64,000 nucleotides of DNA, from the NCBI GenBank assembly GCA_033002965.1, contig JAURVB010010355.1, positions 1 through 64,000 on the forward strand, written 5' to 3'. Positions 58,154 through 64,000 of the stretch are shown piece after piece. Source of the stretch: Piper betle. Taxonomy: Eukaryota; Streptophyta; Magnoliopsida; Piperales; Piperaceae. Below the pieces are notes generated by a model. That model was not told the DNA's origin. It ran no database searches and saw nothing but the letters and a program-made list of their open reading frames with translations. Every line of letters begins with the position of its first letter. The stretch's first letter is position 1. The position numbers were made by a program, and so were the translations under genes.

Positions 58154-60036
58154 GCCTCAACTAGCATGCAATGATCAGATGGTTAGTAGATGATCACGTG
58201 CATAGTTTAACCCATTTGGCGATGGGCCACTAGGCAATAGGAGTTTGACCTATACTAGTATTGGGCATAGATAGAGGGTTAGTGAGGAAGGGTTTTTCAG
58301 AAGGACAGTAATTCCCTTGTGTTTCGCCAGCATGATTAGGTTCTCACCTTGAGACATAGGATTGAGCCTTGCCCTGAGTATAGAGGTACTTTTATGGTAC
58401 TGATTAGGGTTTACAGTGCAGGTAGATGTTGCAGACCGATCTTTCGATGAGGATTTCACCCCAGGCCATGCTGACTAGAGAGCGATACCAGTGTATGCTC
58501 ATCTTCATTGATAGCTTTGCTTGAGAGTCTACCACAGCGGTAGTAGTCATGTGAGTCAAGATTAGTGCTACAAATCGGTACGGGACGGCAGGTCACACAC
58601 CACTGAAGAGCGGACGAGACATGTGTCGAACCTCATTATGAGTCCCCGTAGACTTGAGGGGAGACAGTGGTTCTTTGGGTCGTTTGAACCCCACCCGTTT
58701 AGAAGTGCGTGACTAGTACGGTATCAAGAAACACGTGCCTACTGTTAGCTGATTGAACTAGGGCCACTTAGGAGCCATTTCTTAGATTCGTCATTGATTG
58801 ACTGTTCCACAGACTGATCACCTGTGGCGTAGTAAATCGTGGTGATCTTAGAGACAAGTCCATAGACCTACCGATATTTTGGCCACCTAGTACGCTACAT
58901 AGGGATTTCAGCTCCCTTGCCCTTTACACGATACCTTAACCTTATCATAGATCAGAGTGACATACCTATGTAGCTGGGTCTTCTTAGCCTAGTGGATTCC
59001 CCATTTACTTGACGTCAGATACCACATGTGAGGATGAGATGTCACATCGAGAGTTCTTGAGTAGTGTGACTTGATTTCCACTAGATTCAGCCTCCCTTCC
59101 TATACCTAGAGATGTCAGACGGAGTGGAGTTTTCACTTGAGGATTTCCACTCACCCTTTTGTATGTATCAGTTCTACCATCAGTTTATCCAGAGGATTGA
59201 GATGAGTATACATTGACCAGAGCATAGAGCACATGCCACAGACCAGATGCAGACTCCACAGTCCCATGCAGAGTATGTCATCATACTCCTTGAGACACGC
59301 TGTGTATGTACAGGTGTTCTCACCTCCCTTCAGTAGTAGTTAGTGGCTGTGTAGATAGTCACCTGAGCCATAGTATGCAGTAGAGTCATAGCAGTTATCC
59401 TTGTTCTCTTATAGAACAGAGTGAGATATTTGACTGAGGACCGAGTCAACTAGGACCTAGTGAGCGGTCTAGTTCCTTATATAAGGACACTTGAGAGTTG
59501 GATCTAGACTGGCGATAGTGAGCCATGCAGCTCATTAGTTTATACACTCGACCTAGCAGGAGACTCATAGCATACTTTAGGTTGGTTGTAGGACTTAGGA
59601 GTAGAGTTTCCTGAGAGTACATGTAGGTGACTTTCACAGATGAGGATTAGAGGGATATGGGTAGATGCTAGCAGGTAGGTCTTACCCTCGATGTAGTTTT
59701 CCCAGACATAGCTCAGATTAGAACCTTGCGATACTCTAAAGTATCTGCTTGACCAACCCAATAGGCCCTTAGGGGTGACCTAGGGTTTTTCCGCCGAGTT
59801 AGCAGTAGGGATCAGAACAGAAGAGAAGGATGATGGTCATGTCAGAACAGGCACAGACAGCTTAGAAACAGAAGGTTGATATTGATAGCATCACAAACAA
59901 AACCCGCCATGACGGCGCAGCTACAGTGAGGATGTACATGACTATCGAAGAGTAGAGGATACAACAGATGTGTAGCCAGCTCCAGGTACTAGTTCAGTAG
60001 AACCTCCTTGAGTTGAAATTTCGAGGACGAAATTTT
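58154..60036 (+). other. Element interior, right part (non-coding)
   Basis: The longest minus-strand frames (63-73 residues) have no motif, and plus-strand frames are broken every few dozen codons. Only the last stretch before the PPT (TTGAAATTTCGAGGACGAAAT at about 60013-60033) is recognisable. It is the common tail of plant Ty3/gypsy pol ends, which hints that the element descends from a coding one. Confidence 0.7.
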
Positions 60037-60051
60037 ATAAGGAGGGAAGAT
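60037..60051 (+). other. Polypurine tract
   Basis: ATAAGGAGGGAAGAT immediately precedes LTR3 and marks it as the 3' LTR. It is almost the same as the Retro4 tract (CTAAGGAGGGAAGGA). Confidence 0.93.
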
Positions 60052-63000
60052 TGTAAAACCCACGATTCGAGTCAAGGTTTTATATTCAGAACCGGTCAGT
60101 TCGACTGTTATTTTCGAGTCGAGTTAGTTTCAGAACACGTGTACTGAGCCGATGCCGGTCTCGTGTATGAGCCATGAGGGTCATGTGTACCCAAGTATAT
60201 GATGATAACGTCATGAACACAGCAGAAAAGAATGAGTTATCAGAATATATGAGAGTATGCAGTTTATTTTTTTTATTATGATATATAATGGATCGTAGAA
60301 TTAGTTTTAGGCCGTTTACCGCGTTAGGACGCGTTACGGGCATTTTGGGTGGGTTGATAGTTCTAGAGCATATCATTATGATGTTTTTGGTGTTGTTTGA
60401 TTTTATGGGATTTTTTTCCAATTTTTTTGGAATTTTCTACGACTTAAATATTATTTTTGACTCTAGTCGGAGACGAGTCAAGTAATATTTACGAGTTTGC
60501 CATCGAGTCTTTTTCTCCCCCATGCCTTCTTCCCCAGACCCTTACCTCGACGCGCCGCCACTGTGCGCGTCGCCGCCGCTACCGTGGACGCCCGCCCAGC
60601 CGCCGATCGTCGCCGCCTAGCCCCGCGACGACGTCGCCATGCTGCCCGACCAGGTCTGGCCCCAATCGGGCCGCCGCGACGCTGCACCGCGACTGCCACG
60701 CCGCGCGCTGCGCTTCCGTCGTCGCGATTCCGCCGCCGGTGACCAGCGCCGCCGCGGTCAGTCGGTCGCCTCAGCACCCTCAGCCCTCCAGCGACCTTCC
60801 CCGACCGGAACGGAGGCCATCGCCGCCGTGGCCGGCCGGATCTAGCCACCATCACCGCCGGCTCGGTTTTATGCATTTTCCGGCTGAGCCGCCACCTCCG
60901 TTGGCCGCGTCGACCTCGTAGATGAGTCGGGCTCGCCGAGCCGGTTCCAAGGGTACCCAACACGACCACTTTCCGGCCAGTAGACGCCGCCGGCGACTGT
61001 CGCCGGAAAACCGCCGGAAGCTGCCGGAAAACCGCCGAAAACCGTCGGAAAACCGGAATTTCTGGAATTCGCCGGAATTCACCAGATCTTCCGCGGGGCT
61101 CACCCAGTCGAGCCCGATCGAGCTTCGGACGCCGATGAGCGCCGAATTTGAGCTCCGAGACACGCGACGGAACCCTAGCCATCGCCGATTGCCGACTACG
61201 TGAGGTATAATTACCTCCGATTGAGTTATTTAAAATTGATTATGATTGTTAGCATAGCATGCTAGAATTAACTAGTTGTCATGATGAATGCCATACTATG
61301 AATGAAGTAAAGATGTGCATGATAAGATTAAGTAAGTGATCTAATGAGATGAAGTATAAGCATGCTAATTGAGCACGATGTAACTTAGGAAACACGATAA
61401 ATTGGAATGAATAGGATGATAGAATTATTTTCACTTTTATGATTATTGATTATTGATCGATTATTTGAGGGATGATTATTATGTCGTGTGATATTCATTG
61501 ATTTTGATGCATCATGTAGTTAGTGGGCGTTAGTATTTAGTTTTGATGTGTAGGTACGGAGTAGGAGCTCGCCGCCTAGGCGCGATGACATGCTTGGAGC
61601 TTCTACCAGGTCCGTTTAGGACTCGACTCTGTTTTACGTCTTTCTATTGTATGTTTATCTTATCATTTGCAGGACGGGTTAAGTGGCATTTTATTGGATC
61701 CCACTTAACTCGGGCCATCTAGCCGAACAGATTTTCGGATTAATAACCCCTCGAGGATGAGATCCCTCGAGGATGATTTCGAAAACAAGATCCACCACAA
61801 GTTGCCTTCGGGCCTATTATATAAATCCCTACCCAGCCCTATATATATGTAGTTTTCGCATTTTCAGTGAGACGAGAGATGGAGAAACCGACTGCACGTA
61901 CCATGAGCGGATGCCGTGATAGTCAAAGCAGGCTCTGGATTAGTGCCAGCGGACTGTTCCATTCCCGAGGGATCCTGACAACTCCGCGTTTGAGTTCCTC
62001 ACACCCGGAGAACGTGGAGGTTTACGGGTACTGTTTAGTACAGTGCATGTCCGGACTTGTGGTTCAATGGGTATTAAAGGCGACTGCCTGAGAGTACTCG
62101 GCCTTCGTGCTCAAGGCCAGGAGAAATATGGAGGTAAGGAGAGGGCTTAGGATAAAGTTTTACGTGAAGTACTGAAAAAGAAGTGCCGAGAGCGGCACAG
62201 TACCAGCAGCAGATCAGTAAGTTCGGGATGCTACCGGGTCTGCAGCCCAGTGGCTCCTCAGTAGTGCCCTTCAGAGTGTTCACGTGGAGTATATGATGTT
62301 TTCTTTCATATGAGAGTTTGCTCTCATAGCCAGCTTGTTATAGTTATTTTATTTTCCGGACCAGTAACACTTGTTACTGACGTGCTTTTATACTATATGT
62401 AGGTAATAATCACGAGTTTGAGGAGCCAGCTTGGACGGAGGAGCACTGTTGTCGTTTGCACACATGTCAGTCGATTGGGTGATTATATTGTGTTTATGAT
62501 GCTATTATATAGTAAATGGTGTGATTAAATGTTAAAGACATGATGATATGGCATGATTAATTGTTAAGACATGATAGATTGTGAAACATGGATAGAGTGC
62601 ACAGTGGAAATGTTGCGGGTTGAGACCCCAGTTCTAGAATGAGTTTACAGTAAATTAGATTGTGTTAATGAAATTGTTGATATATATGCATATATACTTG
62701 TATATATTATTTTGACAAGGTGGACCCTAATTACAGTTTTAAGGGAGACTTCTGTCCGTTGTATTTTAGAATTTTTACTAATTTTGATCGTAATCATATT
62801 ATTTTATGAATTACCTTGCACGTCATCTATGCAGTATCATGTTAGGATTTTGAGCATTCATCCATGCATGATGAGTCGTATCTTCATCTTAAGATGCCGA
62901 GATTAGATCTGCACGAGTTGGGTTCGGGTTAGCCGACCTAATCGTGGCCAGTAACATGCCGGTTTGGTTTACGAGCGTGGACCGGATTTGGCGTGTTACA
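60052..63000 (+). repeat. 3' LTR (LTR3, family A, 2949 bp)
   Basis: It starts TGTAAAACCCACGATTCGAG and ends GACCGGATTTGGCGTGTTACA. It is the partner of LTR1. The GC-rich U3 block (60530-61200) keeps more CG dinucleotides than LTR1. Upstream of the TATA region it has the inverted-repeat segment CTCGAGGATGAGATCCCTCG. Confidence 0.95.
61815..61852 (+). promoter_or_regulatory. Candidate LTR3 promoter (TATA region)
   Basis: TTATATAAAT at 61817-61826 and CCCTATATATATGTAG at about 61837-61852, followed by TTTTCAGTGAGACGAGAGATGG. Confidence 0.5.
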
Positions 63001-63005
63001 TACAT

Positions 63006-63765
63006 CATGGATAATTGGAATGAAGATGTGATGAAGTTGGAAAGATGATAAAAGCTCATAAAGATTATACTCAAGGTTGAGTTATATTTTGAAGGATAGC
63101 TCTTATGCGGAAAGTATAAGCTACACAACCATTGGGGAAGCATATCCAAGAGCATTCTTAGAGAAGTTCAGGAACCATTAGGATGTATTGACGTTTACCT
63201 TGCATTTTGAAAGGTATGTTGAAATTGAGGATATTCTTGATGGCGTGCTATTTCTAGATAGGCATAAGCACTAGTATGAGATGGTGTGTTACTTATAAGT
63301 CTAGTTAAGTGCATATGATATTAAACTAAAGAGAGTATTTAAGATGCCTTTTAAAATCTGAGGTCTCATCCGGAAAGTACAAGTGGTTGGGACACTTGTA
63401 TAATTTGGGTGAAGGTGCCATGGGTCAGATAGCCTCACTTTAACCAAGATACATGAGTAACTATGTCTGAACTCTGGAATGAAGCATATCTAGGAATGTG
63501 AGCCTTCTACATGCTATAGACATTTAAGCCCTCTTACTCATTTGGATTACTAGTTGAGAATGACAATTTTATAAGAGAAGACAATACATTCGATTAATAT
63601 TCTCTAGAGCAACGAAACATCAAGTGAGTAGCTTGTACAACAAAAATAAAATATAAAGAAATATAATAAAATATGTATTTGTACGTAAAATTATTTTCAA
63701 ATATAATAAAATATGTATAAGTCTAGTATGCAATAATTTTTTTCTATGTATTTGTACGTAAAATT
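63006..63765. other. Unassigned sequence with a 28-bp direct repeat
   Basis: No gene was recognised. TATGTATTTGTACGTAAAAT plus TATTTTCA occurs at 63672-63699 and again at 63745-63772. The second copy runs into an A-like LTR segment, so a local duplication probably accompanied that junction. Confidence 0.6.
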
Positions 63766-64000
63766 ATTTTCAGGCCGAATGATGCATTAGGAGACGTTAT
63801 AAGGTAGTTTGGGTAGGTTATTAGTTATGGAACATGTCATTGTCATGTTATGGTGAGTATTACATTTTATTAGTTTTTCCTTATTTTTATGAATTTATTA
63901 CAAATTAGTTATAATTTTTGACTCAAGTCGGAATTGAGTCACGTTTTACTTGTGAAATTGTCACCGAACATCACCCCGACCTTTTCTCCCCTCCAAAACC
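63766..64000 (+). mobile_element. A-like LTR, U3 part, cut by window end
   Basis: It follows the A-LTR layout: AATGATGCATTAGGAGACGTT, GTAGTTTGGGTAGGTTATTAG, GACTCAAGTCGGAATTGAGTC and a CCCCGACC tail. The nearest match is the A4 copy (25590-25810). Its first ~200 bp are not recognisable. Confidence 0.75.

Larger units (their letters stand above)
50736..63000 (+). mobile_element. Non-coding A-family element with two full LTRs, TSD TACAT
   Basis: TACAT occurs at 50731-50735 and 63001-63005. The order is LTR1 (50736-53630), PBS, interior, PPT (60037-60051), LTR3 (60052-63000). A solo A LTR (55170-58148) lies within the interior. Without it the interior is about 3.4 kb and I recognise no gag or pol motif, only broken short frames. 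This is the form of a LARD-type non-autonomous element (long LTRs and a non-coding interior) that would have used proteins of coding relatives. Confidence 0.93.

Noticed and set aside
60457..61203. Frames of 154 and 234 residues in LTR3
   Set aside because: Same GC-rich block as in LTR1 and LTR2. The frame is not shared between LTR copies and no domain is visible, so they are chance frames from low stop density.
50736..63000. Tandem LTR-interior-LTR-interior-LTR array made by unequal crossing over
   Set aside because: The middle LTR has its own CATGG duplication and the two interiors are different halves of one sequence, so nesting explains the layout better.

Overview
The window looks like a repeat-dominated intergenic region of a seed-plant nuclear genome, most likely an angiosperm. 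The evidence is several plant-type Ty3/gypsy retrotransposons whose primer-binding sites match initiator-methionine tRNA (TGGTATCAGAGCC). Their pol fragments resemble chromoviruses, and the long LTRs (1.2-3.6 kb) and C-terminal chromodomain-like segment suggest the Tekay/Del group. There are also TRIM elements, and no intact host gene. I found no tRNA, rRNA, CRISPR array or bacterial-type operon. Nearly all open frames are decayed retroelement genes or chance frames in GC-rich or tandemly repeated LTR sequence.

Two LTR families explain most of the sequence. Family A starts TGTAAAACCC, ends GTGTTACA and is about 2.8-3.3 kb long. It has a GC-rich U3 block and TATA-type motifs. Family C starts TGTAAAGACC, ends GGGTCGTTACA and is 1.2-3.6 kb long, with internal tandem-repeat arrays. 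A third group is a 465-480 bp TRIM with 154-bp LTRs. The names A, C and Retro1-4 are mine.

Layout. 1-610: inverted scraps of both families. 611-3850: Retro1, a heavily decayed pol. 3851-10968: Retro2, a family-C element with both LTRs, remnants of every gene and a TRIM inserted in pol. 10969-16784: sparse sequence with a possible copia-like LTR, a short recent duplicate of A-LTR sequence, and a C-LTR fragment carrying a tandem array. 16785-41056: a deep nest. Retro4 (family A, minus strand) is entered by an A LTR, next to an inverted A LTR, which is split by another A LTR. That LTR is split by a 12.8-kb composite family-C unit (26760-39519, flanked by CGATT), whose 3' LTR is split by a solo C-type LTR (flanked by GCAAA). 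41057-45324: an old TRIM and unassigned sequence. 45325-48164: a solo A LTR flanked by TGATC. 49060-50734: a diverged A-like LTR end. 50736-63000: a non-coding A-family element with two full LTRs (flanked by TACAT) and a solo A LTR (flanked by CATGG) inside it. 63006-64000: unassigned sequence, then the start of another A-like LTR cut by the window edge.

No gene here appears functional. The A-family element at 50736-63000 has LTRs, PBS and PPT but no recognisable gag or pol, so it would have depended on proteins from coding relatives such as those that left Retro4. The most unusual object is the composite unit at 26760-39519. Both its outer ends look like U5 ends, and it contains an LTR turned back on itself and a TRIM/C-LTR hybrid joined at an LTR/PBS boundary.
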